A DNA stretch of 64,000 nucleotides, taken from NCBI GenBank assembly GCA_006226595.1, contig SBGP01000081.1, positions 1-64,000 of the forward strand. The letters are read 5' to 3'. Origin of the DNA: Deltaproteobacteria bacterium (GTDB lineage Bacteria; Myxococcota_A; UBA796; GCA-2862545). Positions 53,340 through 63,404 of the stretch are shown in pieces. A model generated the notes under the pieces. That model saw nothing but the letters and a program-made list of their open reading frames with translations. It did not search any database and was not told the origin of the DNA. Positions within the stretch are counted from its first letter, which is position 1, and every line of letters begins with the position of its first letter. The position numbers were made by a program, and so were the translations under genes.

Positions 53340-55898
53340 TCAGCGTGTTCGCGGAATGAAGTGGGAGCCGCTGATGTCCTCGTTCGGATGCCAGTCTGGC
53401 TCGCGCTCCTCCCGAGAGGCGAGCCCCGCGAGCAGCGCCATGCGCATCACCTCGACGGTGGACCACCGCTTCTCGGGGACCGGGTGGAGAGCCCGCTTCA
53501 CGATGTCCGAGAGCCACGACGGCAGCTCGTTCGCGGCGCGGTCCCGGTCGGCGGGCACGGTGCCGTAGGCCGCGTGGAGGAGCATCACGCCCACGCCGTA
53601 GATGTCCGCCCGGGCGTCGACCTCGCGGCCTTCGAGCTGCTCCGGGGCCATGAACGCCAGGGTGCCGAGGGTGTCCGCCGTGCGGAAGCGATGCTGGATC
53701 GGGGAGGAGATGCCGAAGTCGAGGAGCACCACTCGCTCGCCCGCGTGGAGGTAGGGCGCGGGCTCGACGCTCTTGTCGTGCGCGATGACCACGTTGTTGC
53801 TCTTCACGTCGCAGTGGACCACGCCGACGGCATGCGCCTGGTGCAGGACGTCGAGCACGGCCGCGGCGACCGCGACGGCCCGTTCGAGCTCCACGCCCCG
53901 GCGGTCCTCGATCTCCTCGGAAAACAGCGGGCCGTAGAGGCGCTCCATCGCGAGGTACAGCCGCCCGTGCTCGTTGAAGCCATAGTCGAGCACCTTGACG
54001 ATGCCGGGGTGCACGATGCGCGCGGTGAGGCGGCACTCCTCGTACAGGCGCTCGACATAGGCCGGGTAGTCCGAGAGCTCGCCGCGCAGGACCTTCACCG
54101 CGGCCGACTCGCCGGTCTCGACGTGGGTCGCCGAGTAGACGACGCCGAACCCGCCTTCGCCCAGGGGCGCGCCGATTGTGTAGTCCCCGAAGTGCTCGCC
54201 GAGCTCGGGGCTCGCCTCCTGCTCGTGGGGAGGGGCCGCGGGGAGCGCGGTGAACGCGCCATAGGACATGAGTTCGAGCCCCTCGAGGATGCCCTTGCAC
54301 TCGGGAGCTTCGAGGACGGAGGAGGTGATGAGGAAGCGACCGGCGCCCGCCGCCTGCGCCGCGTCTCGTGCGGAGGCCGCAGCTACGCCGCCAATCGCGG
54401 CGTCGCCGACCTCGAGCACGATACCCACGGCCATGCCGACGGACATCGCCGGGAAGCGGGCCAGGGCGAGGGCGGCTCGCAGGGCCTGACCCGGGTCACC
54501 CCAGTACGCGGTGATGCGCAGCGGGCCGCTCTGGAGGCGGTTTGGCTTGAGCGAGGAGAGGACCTTGTCGAGCTCGTCGCGGTCGACGCCGCGGAGCAGG
54601 TCCATGGCGAGCACGGCGCCGCGGCGGCTCTCGACGCGCAGATCCGGCGCGATGGCGTGCTCCGGAAGCATGCGACGCGCGCGCTTCTCACTCAGGAAGC
54701 GGGCGGCGGTGAGGATCGTCGGACCCCAGTCGCGAGCCTGCACGTGGACGTAGTCGGCGGTGGCCCGCTTGGAGCGCACGGCGATGTGCCGGCGGCCCGG
54801 GCTGACCCGGAGTCGCGGCGGCAGCACCCCACGCTCGGTGAGGTCGAAGACGAGCTCGGTCTCCGGGGCGTCCTCGACGACCTCGATGGTGCCGGCGCCC
54901 TCGAGGCGATCGCTCTCGATGCGGTAGGTGCCTGGCTCGAGTGCGAGGGTGAGGTCGAGACGTCCGCCGGGAACCAGCAGATCGCGGGCGAGCACGTGAG
55001 GCGTGCGGTTGGGGCCCATGAGACAGGCCGCCGGCATGTCAGTGGCCCGGATCTCGGGCACGGGCTTGAAGTTGATGGCGCAGGCGTCGAGGAATCCGCC
55101 GTCGTAGCGGATGTTGCACGAGCCGCAGTGCGCGGCGACGGGCCCGGCCGGTAGCTGCTCGACGACGACCTCTCCGCCGCGGCAGTTCGGGCAGAGCAGC
55201 TCCCACGAGAGCTTGAGCACTCCGGCGCGGGTGGCCGAGAGGAACCCGTCGATGGCCGTGTCGTCGTCGATACCCCACACTCGCCCGAGGAGCAGCGGGG
55301 ACAGCCGCGACTGACGGTAGGTGGGGGTATGGCGGATGTAGTCGCCGAGGGGGCCGGCGATGGGGCTGTCCACCTCGCGCAGGCGCTCTTCGAGCAGGTT
55401 GTCGCCCTGGTCGCTGAGCGGCTCCGCTTCGGGCTCGTAGGAGTCCTCTCCGTCGTCGAGGTGTGCGATGGCCCGAGTGAGCGTGGCCAGCGACGAGCGC
55501 TCGAAGCCGCGAGTGCGCACGAAGACGATGGGCCACCACAGCGCGTTGCGGGGAACGAGGGTGGCGGTGAACACGACCTCGGTGCCCTGCTCGACCTCGC
55601 GCAGCGCGAGGTTGATGAACAGGCCCTCGACGGGGCCGTTGTCGTAGTGGCGCTCGGTGAGCAGCCAGTGGGGGGCGACGAACTGCCGGGGTTGCTCGGT
55701 CCACGTGATGGTGAGGCCGCTCGTCTTGAGTACGCCGACCGTGGTCACCCGGCCGTCGGGCTGGCGCTCTCGCCGCATCTCCGCACCCGTGTCGAGCATG
55801 CGGTTGAAGCGGTCCGTGTCGGAGAGCACTCGCCAGGCCTTCTCGATCGGGGCCCGCGTGACCCACTGATGGCGAAACGTGTGCGAAGGCAGGAGCAT
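53340..55898 (-). CDS. SRPBCC / DUF5939 / degenerate nucleotidyl-cyclase / Ser-Thr kinase fusion
   Basis: 852 residues from ATG 55898. Residues ~1-150: SRPBCC domain (APIEKAWRVLSDTDRFNRML). ~170-400: DUF5939-like region with two CxxC pairs (C236/C239, C258/C261; zinc-ribbon-like). ~425-530: a class III cyclase fold that is degenerate. VLAMDLLRG stands where the metal-binding FxDIxGFT should be, while ITAYWGDPGQALRAALAL, VGIVLEVGD and ARDAAQAAGAGRFLITSSVL keep the cyclase order. ~572-830: kinase with Gly loop GEGGFGVV, K602, catalytic loop H695-C-D697 with K699 and N702, DFG 727-729 and APE 751-753. The kinase is probably active; the cyclase probably is not. DUF5939 usually precedes active cyclases in myxobacteria. 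Confidence 0.85.
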   Translation of the reverse strand: MLLPSHTFRHQWVTRAPIEKAWRVLSDTDRFNRMLDTGAEMRRERQPDGRVTTVGVLKTSGLTITWTEQPRQFVAPHWLLTERHYDNGPVEGLFINLALREVEQGTEVVFTATLVPRNALWWPIVFVRTRGFERSSLATLTRAIAHLDDGEDSYEPEAEPLSDQGDNLLEERLREVDSPIAGPLGDYIRHTPTYRQSRLSPLLLGRVWGIDDDTAIDGFLSATRAGVLKLSWELLCPNCRGGEVVVEQLPAGPVAAHCGSCNIRYDGGFLDACAINFKPVPEIRATDMPAACLMGPNRTPHVLARDLLVPGGRLDLTLALEPGTYRIESDRLEGAGTIEVVEDAPETELVFDLTERGVLPPRLRVSPGRRHIAVRSKRATADYVHVQARDWGPTILTAARFLSEKRARRMLPEHAIAPDLRVESRRGAVLAMDLLRGVDRDELDKVLSSLKPNRLQSGPLRITAYWGDPGQALRAALALARFPAMSVGMAVGIVLEVGDAAIGGVAAASARDAAQAAGAGRFLITSSVLEAPECKGILEGLELMSYGAFTALPAAPPHEQEASPELGEHFGDYTIGAPLGEGGFGVVYSATHVETGESAAVKVLRGELSDYPAYVERLYEECRLTARIVHPGIVKVLDYGFNEHGRLYLAMERLYGPLFSEEIEDRRGVELERAVAVAAAVLDVLHQAHAVGVVHCDVKSNNVVIAHDKSVEPAPYLHAGERVVLLDFGISSPIQHRFRTADTLGTLAFMAPEQLEGREVDARADIYGVGVMLLHAAYGTVPADRDRAANELPSWLSDIVKRALHPVPEKRWSTVEVMRMALLAGLASREEREPDWHPNEDISGSHFIPRTR

Positions 55899-56112
55899 GG
55901 CCGACTCTACCTTCCCGGAGGTAGGTCGTGCTCGCCTCGTTGGCAAGTGTCGGCGGGAACCCGCTTGTCATGCGGGACGACGGACCTGCCGCTCGGCGTC
56001 GACCATTTCCTCCGGTGTGTGGCGATGTGGCGGACATCGCGATCCAGGGCGGTTCGAGCGACCGCCGCGCTAGACTTGGCGCGGCTCGCGGTCGGGCCCA
56101 CGAGGACGTCGG

Positions 56113-56475
56113 ATGAACACGCGCACCCTTCGCATGCTCGCCTTGCTCGGCTTGTCCGGATGCGGATGGCCGTCCTCCGCCGAGTGCGAGGCCGTGCGCT
56201 CCGAGTCCTGGGAGGCCTGCGACGGAAGGACGGCCACCGTCTCCGGCAGCCTGGTCGCTGGCTCCACGCCGAACGTCCCGCTCACCGAGGTCTCGCCGAA
56301 GGGGTTCAGGACCCAGGTCGCCATCGACGGCAGCGGTTCCACCTTCCTGGCCGAGACTCAGGAAGCGCTGCGATGTGACGGCGTGGCCTCTTTCACCGGC
56401 CTTCTCACCACCGAGCTCGATCCCGACGGCACCCGCCGCTCGGTGATGAAGGACGCGGTGGTCACCTGCGAGTGA
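56113..56475 (+). CDS. Small lipoprotein
   Basis: 120 residues. Lipobox-like GLSGC after MNTRTLRMLALL. The mature part has four further cysteines and an OB-like beta pattern (CDGRTATVSGSLVAG, KGFRTQVAIDGSGSTFLAET, CDGVASFTGLLTTELD). Divergent from the large kinase gene. No family recognised. Confidence 0.65.
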   Translation: MNTRTLRMLALLGLSGCGWPSSAECEAVRSESWEACDGRTATVSGSLVAGSTPNVPLTEVSPKGFRTQVAIDGSGSTFLAETQEALRCDGVASFTGLLTTELDPDGTRRSVMKDAVVTCE

Positions 56476-56563
56476 GCGGGCGTCGCCCGCTGAAACGCCG
56501 AGGGGCGCGGCGGCGTAGCTGACGTCGCGCTCTTCGTGGTTCGGACGGGCGTATACTCGGAGC

Positions 56564-59500
56564 ATGCGCGTCGAACTGGGAGCCTTCGAGCTGGTCGAGC
56601 CGCTGGGTGCGGGGGGCATGAGCGAGGTGTGGCGCGGCGTGCACCGGGCCAGCGGCTTGCCGGTCGCGGTGAAGATGCTCCACGCGCGCGGATCGACCGC
56701 CGAGGAGCGCGAGGCGCGCTTCACGAGCGAGGTGCGAGCGGCCGCCCGACTCGACCACCCGGGCATCGTCACGGTCCTGGACTACGGCGTGATCCGACCC
56801 GCGCAGGCGGATGCGAGCCAGGGCCTCACCGCGGGTCGGCCATACCTCGTCATGGAGTACGCCAGCGGGGGCACCGTGCTGGGCCGCCACCATCCACAGT
56901 CGTGGCCCGAGCTGCGCGCGATGACCGCCCGCGTGCTCGAGGCCCTCGCGCATGCCCACGCGCGCGGAGTGCTCCACCGGGACGTGAAGCCCGCGAACAT
57001 CGTCGTCAGTGCGTGGAACGACCCGCGACCGGGGCCAAAGCTGACCGACTTCGGCATCGCCACGCTGCTCGACGAGCGGGCTGTACCCCGCCGCGCAGGC
57101 ACCGCGCACACCATGGCGCCGGAGCAGATCCGCGGGCAACATGCGGAGTACGGGCCGTGGACGGACCTGTACGCGCTGGCGTGCACGGTGTGGCAACTGG
57201 TCACCGGGGCGCCGCCGTTCCCCGGTGGCGACGTCGATCGGGTGCTGTCGCGCCAGCTCACCGCCGCCCCGCCCGACTTCCGGCCGCGCTTCGCCGTGCC
57301 CCAGGCCCTCGAGGAGTGGCTGCGCATGCTCCTCAACAAGGCACCCGCGCATCGCCCGCAGTTCGCCGCGGATGCGCTGGCGGAGCTTCCTTCGGGAGAG
57401 GCCAACAGCGAGGCCTTCGGGGCGCGACACAGTGCGCCGCTCGCGACCACCGCGTCGACCTTCTTCCTCGAAGGGGATGGCTCGGCCCTGGTCACCGACG
57501 AGGTCCAGGTGTTGGTGCCTGCCGACCATCTGCCCGAGGTGCCCGAGCACTGGGGGGAGTCCGCGCCCGCATTGCCCCTGGCGCTGCACGATGCGGGGCT
57601 CGGGCTGCTCGGCACCCGACCGCCGCCGCTGATCGGGCGCGATGGCGAGCAGGAACAGCTGTGGGGGCTGCTGCGCGAGGCCGTGCGCCGCGGGCGGCCT
57701 CGTCTGGTGGCCTTGCTCGGCTCGGGAGGCACCGGCAAGACCGCCCTCGCGAGGTGGTTGGGGACCGCGGCGCACGAACTCGGCATCGCCTGGCACGTGC
57801 ACGTGCGCATGACCGCCGAGGTACTCCCAGCTCGGGCTGTGCTCGCCGCGCTGACCGGCACCGGTCTCGTCGACGAGACCGAACGCGCGCGGGTCGTCCG
57901 TCGCTGGGGGCGCGCGCGGGCGGTGGACGAGGCCATCATGGACCTCGCGACGGACATCGTCCTCGAGCGACGCGAGGTGTCCGCGGAGGATGCGGCGTGG
58001 ACGGTGGCGCAGTGCCTGGTCGCGGCCTCGGCTGCGCGTCCGGGCGTGCTGATCCTCGACGACGTCGAGCAGATGCCGGCGATGCTCGACCTCGTAGAGC
58101 GTGTCGCACGGCGCCCGGGGGCTCGCTACGCCCTGGTGGTGGTGCTCTGTGCGCGGTCGGAACCGACGGAGGCGAGCGCGTTGCTCACGGCCGAGGTGGA
58201 GGCGCTCGTCGCGCGACACCGTGCATGCGTCTGCGTGCTCGACCGGGTGGCGCCGGCGTTTCACCACGAGCTCGTACGGGCCGTACTCCCCGTGGACGAG
58301 GTGCTGTGCCATCGGGTCGCCGAGCAGACGCGTGGCCACCCGAGCTTCGTCGTGGAGGTGCTGGCGGACCTGGCGCGCCAGGGTCGCATCGAACCGACGG
58401 AGGGCGGCTTCACGCTTTGCGGTGAGGGGCCGGTGGTCCTCCCCCGAGAGGTCGACGAGGCCTTTCGCTCCCGCATCCAGGAAGTCCTCGCAGCCCTCGG
58501 TACGCCACCCGAGGCGCTGTACCTCGCGGCGCTCCTCGGACCGGAGGTCGAGCTCGCGACCTGGCGCCGTGCCTGCCAGAGCCTGAGCGTCGATCCCGGC
58601 GCGATGGTCGCGGAGCTGAGCCGCATGGGCGTCGCGGCCTGGGGACTGCCCGGGTCGACGCTGCGCTGGTACTTCACGAGCGAGCTGCTCCGCGAGGCCG
58701 CGATCGCGCAAGCGCGGACCACACCGTCCTGGCCCGCGCTGCACCGCGCCTGTGCCGAGACCTTCGAGGCGGCGTCGCGGACGCCAGCCCGCCTTCGCGC
58801 CGCCGTCCGCCATCGCCTCGAGGCCGGAGACGTCAAGCAGGCTGGAGAGCTGGCGCTGTATGGGCTTCGGGTGCAGCACGACCGCCATCGGCCGCACCAG
58901 CGCTTGGAGTTGTGCGATGCGGTCATGCATGCGGCACGGGCCGGGCAGGGCCAGCCAAGCTGGCGCGTCGAGGCCTTGCGGCACCGCGCCTCGGCGCTCA
59001 CCACCCTGGCGCGGTTCGACGAGGCCATGGAATGCCTGGAGCAGGCCGAACCCGAGGCGCGGGCACTGGGTATGTCCGAGCTCGAGGCTCAGCTGCTGCG
59101 CAATCGGGGCACCCTGCTGCGGGTTCGAGGCGACATGGAGGGCGCCCAGGGAGCGCTTACGCGCGCGGTGGCGCTGGTGCGCTCCGATCCCGAGGCGCGC
59201 GGGACCCTGGCCTGGGCCCGGTGGAGTCTGGCGCGGCTGCAGCTCGAGAGTGGTGACGTGGACGCGGCCATCGCGTCCTACGAGCTGGCACTCGGCGACA
59301 TGGAGACCGCGGGGGATCCGCGTGGGCGAGCCTCCGTGCGCTCGCACCTGGCACTCGCCCTCGCCGCCGCTCAGAGACCGCGCGACGCCATGGCCCATGC
59401 GCGAGAAGCGGTGGCGATTGCCGAAGAGGCGGGCCAGCCCGAGCTGATCGGGGACGCTTCGCACCTGCTCGGCGAGCTCGCCAAGAACCTCGGAGAGCTC

Positions 59501-59896
59501 GACGAGGCCGAGGAAGCGTGCATGACCTCGGTGGCGGTGTACCGCCGACTCGGCTCGCGCAGCGCGTTCTTCCCACTGGTCAACCTGGGCACGGTGCTTC
59601 GCCGGCGCGGCGACCTCGTCGGCTCCCGGCAGTCCTTCGACGAGGCCATGCACGTGCACTCGCCAGGACCCGTGTTCGACACCATGTGGGCACTGGCGCT
59701 GCCGACCCTCGGCGCCCTCGGGGACTGGTCGGCCTGGGACCGGGCACTGGCGCGCTTCGGACAGGCACGGGCCGAGGGCTACGTCGAGCAGGAGCTCCTC
59801 GATGCCCTCGACGAGGCGGCGACCCAGGCGGCCGAGCTCGGCCAGGCGCGTCGTGCGGAAGAGGTGCGTCTGCTGCTCGAAACCGGCGAACGCTAG
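56564..59896 (+). CDS. Ser/Thr kinase - NTPase - TPR signalling protein
   Basis: 1110 residues, cytoplasmic, architecture like PknK. Kinase (residues ~7-270): GAGGMSEV loop, K37, H138-R-D140, K142, N145 and D162-F-G164; all catalytic residues are present. After a linker, a MalT/PknK-like NTPase follows with Walker A GSGGTGKT (386-393), RPGVLILDDVEQMP (Walker B) and ALVVVLCARSEPTE (sensor-like). A helical region and ~8 TPR-like hairpins form the C-terminus (FDEAMECLEQAEPEARALG, GDVDAAIASYELALGDMETAG and others). Expected behaviour: the TPRs sense a ligand, the NTPase switches, and the kinase reports by phosphorylation. An adjacent gene has the same plan. Confidence 0.85.
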   Translation: MRVELGAFELVEPLGAGGMSEVWRGVHRASGLPVAVKMLHARGSTAEEREARFTSEVRAAARLDHPGIVTVLDYGVIRPAQADASQGLTAGRPYLVMEYASGGTVLGRHHPQSWPELRAMTARVLEALAHAHARGVLHRDVKPANIVVSAWNDPRPGPKLTDFGIATLLDERAVPRRAGTAHTMAPEQIRGQHAEYGPWTDLYALACTVWQLVTGAPPFPGGDVDRVLSRQLTAAPPDFRPRFAVPQALEEWLRMLLNKAPAHRPQFAADALAELPSGEANSEAFGARHSAPLATTASTFFLEGDGSALVTDEVQVLVPADHLPEVPEHWGESAPALPLALHDAGLGLLGTRPPPLIGRDGEQEQLWGLLREAVRRGRPRLVALLGSGGTGKTALARWLGTAAHELGIAWHVHVRMTAEVLPARAVLAALTGTGLVDETERARVVRRWGRARAVDEAIMDLATDIVLERREVSAEDAAWTVAQCLVAASAARPGVLILDDVEQMPAMLDLVERVARRPGARYALVVVLCARSEPTEASALLTAEVEALVARHRACVCVLDRVAPAFHHELVRAVLPVDEVLCHRVAEQTRGHPSFVVEVLADLARQGRIEPTEGGFTLCGEGPVVLPREVDEAFRSRIQEVLAALGTPPEALYLAALLGPEVELATWRRACQSLSVDPGAMVAELSRMGVAAWGLPGSTLRWYFTSELLREAAIAQARTTPSWPALHRACAETFEAASRTPARLRAAVRHRLEAGDVKQAGELALYGLRVQHDRHRPHQRLELCDAVMHAARAGQGQPSWRVEALRHRASALTTLARFDEAMECLEQAEPEARALGMSELEAQLLRNRGTLLRVRGDMEGAQGALTRAVALVRSDPEARGTLAWARWSLARLQLESGDVDAAIASYELALGDMETAGDPRGRASVRSHLALALAAAQRPRDAMAHAREAVAIAEEAGQPELIGDASHLLGELAKNLGELDEAEEACMTSVAVYRRLGSRSAFFPLVNLGTVLRRRGDLVGSRQSFDEAMHVHSPGPVFDTMWALALPTLGALGDWSAWDRALARFGQARAEGYVEQELLDALDEAATQAAELGQARRAEEVRLLLETGER

Positions 59897-59959
59897 CGCT
59901 GCCACGCCACGCCCCGCCGCGGGAACTCGGCGCGGATGCGATGATGACCGAGGAGGCAC

Positions 59960-62900
59960 ATGCTGGAGCAGGGGAGTCGGATCGGGCGCTACGAGCTCGC
60001 GCGCGTCCTGGGACGAGGCGGCATGGGCACGGTGTACGCCGCGGAGTTCGTCGGTCCCGGAGGCTATCGCAAGCCCGTCGCCATCAAGGTCCTCGAGCAG
60101 GGTGCGGAGGCCCTCGAGCGCGAGGCGCGACTCGGCGGACTACTGCGTCATCGCAACCTCGTGGATGTCTACGAGGTCGGCGAGGAAGATGGGCGCTGGT
60201 TCGCCGCCATGGAGCTGTGCCCCGGCGGGACGCTGTCCGCGCACCTGCCGCTTCCGCCGACCGCGGTTGTCGACGTAGCCCTGCAGGTCTGCGCGGCCCT
60301 GGCCTACGCCCATGACGAGCTCGGCCTGGTGCACCTCGACCTCAAGCCGGACAACCTGCTGCTGACCGTCGACGGCACGGTGAAGGTGGCGGATCTGGGC
60401 ATCGCGCGCGCCGAGGGATTTCGCGAGGACGGCCGGATTCGCGGCACCCTCGGCTTCATGCCTCCAGAGCAGGCGAGGGGAGAGCCGCTGGACGCCAGGG
60501 CCGACATCTACGCCCTGGGGAGGACCCTCCTCGAGCTCGCCACCAGCGGGCCGACCCGCTCGAGCGGCACCCTGTCCGTCGACGAGCTGGTGGAGGGCTC
60601 GGCCAGCGGTCAGGAGACGCTCGATTTCGATCGGATCGCGACCCTGGAGCCGACGGTGGCACCGGTCGGCGTGCCCCCAGAGCTCGGCGCGGTCATCGAG
60701 CGGTGCACGGCGCCGAACCCGGACGACCGCTATGCGTCGATGGCGGACCTTGCCTCGGCGCTGCGAGCGCTCCCCGCGTACGGGCCCGGGCTACGCGAAG
60801 CACTCGGCGTGGCGGCGGTGGCGGTCGAGCAGGACCGGGACGGGCTCCCGGCTCCCGGAGACGCCTTCTTCGGACGAGGCGCGGACCTGGTCTGGCTGGC
60901 GCAGGCGCTGGCCCGACCTGGGGTCACCCTCGTCAAGGGAACCGCCGGCATCGGCAAGTCTCGCCTGGCCCTCGAGGCGGCCCTCCGCTGGCGCGAGGAG
61001 ACCGGCGGGCCCGCGTGGTGGCTGCCCGTCGCCGAGCTCCGGACCCTCGACGGCCTGCTGATCGCCGTCGCCACGGCGCTCGACGCGCCGCTCGCCCGCG
61101 GCGGTCGTGAGGACCACATCCGACAGCTCGGCCATGCCATTGCCGCGCGCGGGAGTCTGCTGCTGGTGTTCGATGGCTTCGACCCGTTGGTGGACCTCGC
61201 CCCGGTGATCGAGCGGTGGAGGGGGGCTGCCCCGGACGCGCGGCTGCTCGTGACCTCGCGGAGCGCCATGGCCCTCGATGCCCAGGTGCGGTCCCTGGCA
61301 CCGCTCAGCGTCGAGGCGTCCCGGGAGCTGCTCGTCGCGCGAGCAGAGCGACGCGGTGCCGCGATTGCTCGGGAACCCAGGCTCGGGGAGCTGGCTTCGC
61401 GCCTCGACGGTCTCCCTCTGGCGCTCGAGCTCGCCGCTGGACGTCTCGGCGTGCTCACGGTCGACGATGTGCTCGAGCGGCTCGGCTTGTCCCTGCTTCG
61501 CGCGGGCACGGGGGACCGTCACGACACCCTCCGCGCGGCGCTCGACTGGAGCTGGGAGGCGCTCAGCACCGAGGAACAGCGCGGGTTGGCGGAGCTGTCC
61601 GTGTTCTCCGGCGGGTTCACACTCGAGGCCGCCGAGTCGGTGCTGCGCGTCGGCGACCCGGTGGCGCTCCTCGGGCGACTCATGGACCACAGCCTCGTGC
61701 TCACTCCGGAAGACGCGCGCTTCGGGCTGCTGTCCAGTGTGCGCGAGTATGCGGGCGAGAAGCTCGGTCCGGCCGATGGCGATGCCGCCCGCGCCCGACA
61801 CGGTCAGTGGTTCGCTCGGCTCGGTGCGCGCCTGGGACCCATCGGGAGCGCTCCCCGCCTCCGCACGCTCACGAGCGAGCTGGACAACCTCGCCACGGCC
61901 TGCCGCACCGCCGCGGTCAGCGGCGCCGAGGAGGTCGCGGCGGCGACGCTCAAGGCGTGCTGGGAGGTCATGGAGATGGCGGGTCCCTACGTGGCTGCCG
62001 TGGAGCTGGCGGCGCACGTCGCCGAGTCCGCCACCTCGCCGGAGCCCCGCGCTCGTGCGCGTCGCATCCACGGGGCGGCGCTGCGGCTCGTCGGAGAGCT
62101 CGACGAGGCCCGCGAACAGCTCGCTGGCGCCGTCGCCGATGCCCGAGAGGCGGGCAGCCGGGCATTGGAGGGGGCCGCGCTGGGTCGCCGTGCGGTGACG
62201 TTGTGGCTCGGCGGCGACACGCCCGGAGCCGAGGCCGACTATCGGCGGGCCGCGGCGCTGGCGCGCGAGACCGGCGAGCGGAGGCTTCTCCCGACCGTGC
62301 TCGCGAACCTCGGTGTGCTGCTCGCGGGTCGCGGAGCAATGGACGAGAGCTGGAAGGCACTCGACGATTCGCTCCAGGAGGCCCGGAGCACCGGCAACGT
62401 CCGCGCGGAAGGCGTCACCGTCGGCTTGCTGGCGACGATGCACCACGAGGCCGGGCGACTGGCGAAGGCCGAGACGCTCTACCGGCGGGCCATCGAGGTC
62501 TCGCGCGGAGTGGGGGATCGCCGCAACGAGGCGGCGAGCGTGGGCAACCTCGGGATCTGCCTGCGCCAGCAGGGCCAGATGGACGCCGCGTTCACCTGCT
62601 ACCAGACCGGGCTCGCGCTGGCGCGGGAGCTCGGCAACCGCCGCACCGAGGGCCACATCCTCGGCAACCTGGGCGTGTTCCGGTTCGGGCAGGGAACGCA
62701 CGACGAAGCCCGGGCCTTCTACCTGCAGTCTCTGGAGGTCGTCCGCGAGGTCGGGGACCGGCACTACGAGGCACTCGTGCTCGGCAACCTCGGCGAGATG
62801 CACGCGGCCGCAGGGGAGGAGGACGTGGCGCGGGCACGGTTCATGGAAGCCCTCGCGGTCCATGCCGAGGTCGAGAACGCGCGGATGCTCGGCTGGACCC

Positions 62901-63166
62901 TGGTGCAGCTCGGGCGACTCGATCTGCGCGCGGGGGCGCTGGATGCCGCACTCGAGCGGCTCGCGCGTGCCGAGGATGTGCTGGTGCCGGACGACGCGCC
63001 CTTCCTCTGCGACCTGTGGACGGTGCGCGCGCTGACCCGCCATGCGCGCGGTGAGACGCTGCTCGCGCGGGAGGCGCTCTCCCGCGCGGAACAGGTGGCG
63101 CCCGAAGACCACGTGGACTCGGCGTCTCGCCTGGCGGAGGCCCGTGCGGTGCTCGCTGGCGGGTGA
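59960..63166 (+). CDS. Variant Ser/Thr kinase - STAND NTPase - TPR signalling protein
   Basis: 1068 residues. Kinase (residues ~10-270) with GRGGMGTV and K43. The catalytic loop is H125-L-D127 (Arg of HRD replaced by Leu) with K129 and N132, and the activation motif is D145-L-G147 instead of DFG. An NB-ARC/STAND-type ATPase follows: Walker A GTAGIGKS (327-334), Walker B LLLVFDGFD, LLVTSRS and LDGLPLALELAAGRL. Then a winged-helix-like segment and C-terminal TPRs (AGRLAKAETLYRRAIEVSRGVGDRRNEAASVGNLG repeated with variation). Full-length kinase geometry is kept, so activity is likely though regulation may differ. It follows the PknK-like gene after 63 bp, probably a transcription unit. Confidence 0.85.
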   Translation: MLEQGSRIGRYELARVLGRGGMGTVYAAEFVGPGGYRKPVAIKVLEQGAEALEREARLGGLLRHRNLVDVYEVGEEDGRWFAAMELCPGGTLSAHLPLPPTAVVDVALQVCAALAYAHDELGLVHLDLKPDNLLLTVDGTVKVADLGIARAEGFREDGRIRGTLGFMPPEQARGEPLDARADIYALGRTLLELATSGPTRSSGTLSVDELVEGSASGQETLDFDRIATLEPTVAPVGVPPELGAVIERCTAPNPDDRYASMADLASALRALPAYGPGLREALGVAAVAVEQDRDGLPAPGDAFFGRGADLVWLAQALARPGVTLVKGTAGIGKSRLALEAALRWREETGGPAWWLPVAELRTLDGLLIAVATALDAPLARGGREDHIRQLGHAIAARGSLLLVFDGFDPLVDLAPVIERWRGAAPDARLLVTSRSAMALDAQVRSLAPLSVEASRELLVARAERRGAAIAREPRLGELASRLDGLPLALELAAGRLGVLTVDDVLERLGLSLLRAGTGDRHDTLRAALDWSWEALSTEEQRGLAELSVFSGGFTLEAAESVLRVGDPVALLGRLMDHSLVLTPEDARFGLLSSVREYAGEKLGPADGDAARARHGQWFARLGARLGPIGSAPRLRTLTSELDNLATACRTAAVSGAEEVAAATLKACWEVMEMAGPYVAAVELAAHVAESATSPEPRARARRIHGAALRLVGELDEAREQLAGAVADAREAGSRALEGAALGRRAVTLWLGGDTPGAEADYRRAAALARETGERRLLPTVLANLGVLLAGRGAMDESWKALDDSLQEARSTGNVRAEGVTVGLLATMHHEAGRLAKAETLYRRAIEVSRGVGDRRNEAASVGNLGICLRQQGQMDAAFTCYQTGLALARELGNRRTEGHILGNLGVFRFGQGTHDEARAFYLQSLEVVREVGDRHYEALVLGNLGEMHAAAGEEDVARARFMEALAVHAEVENARMLGWTLVQLGRLDLRAGALDAALERLARAEDVLVPDDAPFLCDLWTVRALTRHARGETLLAREALSRAEQVAPEDHVDSASRLAEARAVLAGG

Positions 63167-63404
63167 CTGGACGGAAGGTGTCGAGCGAGGCACCGGGCGG
63201 CTCAGGGTCGGGCACGGTCAGCAGCGGGCGGTGGCTGCCTTGCGGCTGGCAGCTGGGAGGCCTTCGTCGCGACGTCAATCGTCGAGCTGGCCACGGACGG
63301 GGGGGGACAACCCCTGCCCCTAGGCCTCGTCGATGTCGTGCTCCTGGGCCACTCATCGGGCGGTCCCGGAGTGCGCTTGACGAGTGGGGTCGTCAGGCGT
63401 CGCG

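Noticed and set aside
56462-63193. Very long minus-strand open frames opposite the kinase genes (more than 800 and 1100 codons)
   Set aside because: They are codon-position shadows of the high-GC plus-strand kinase genes; their products are Arg/Gly/His/Glu-rich with no domains, and the plus strand has complete kinase and NTPase motifs.
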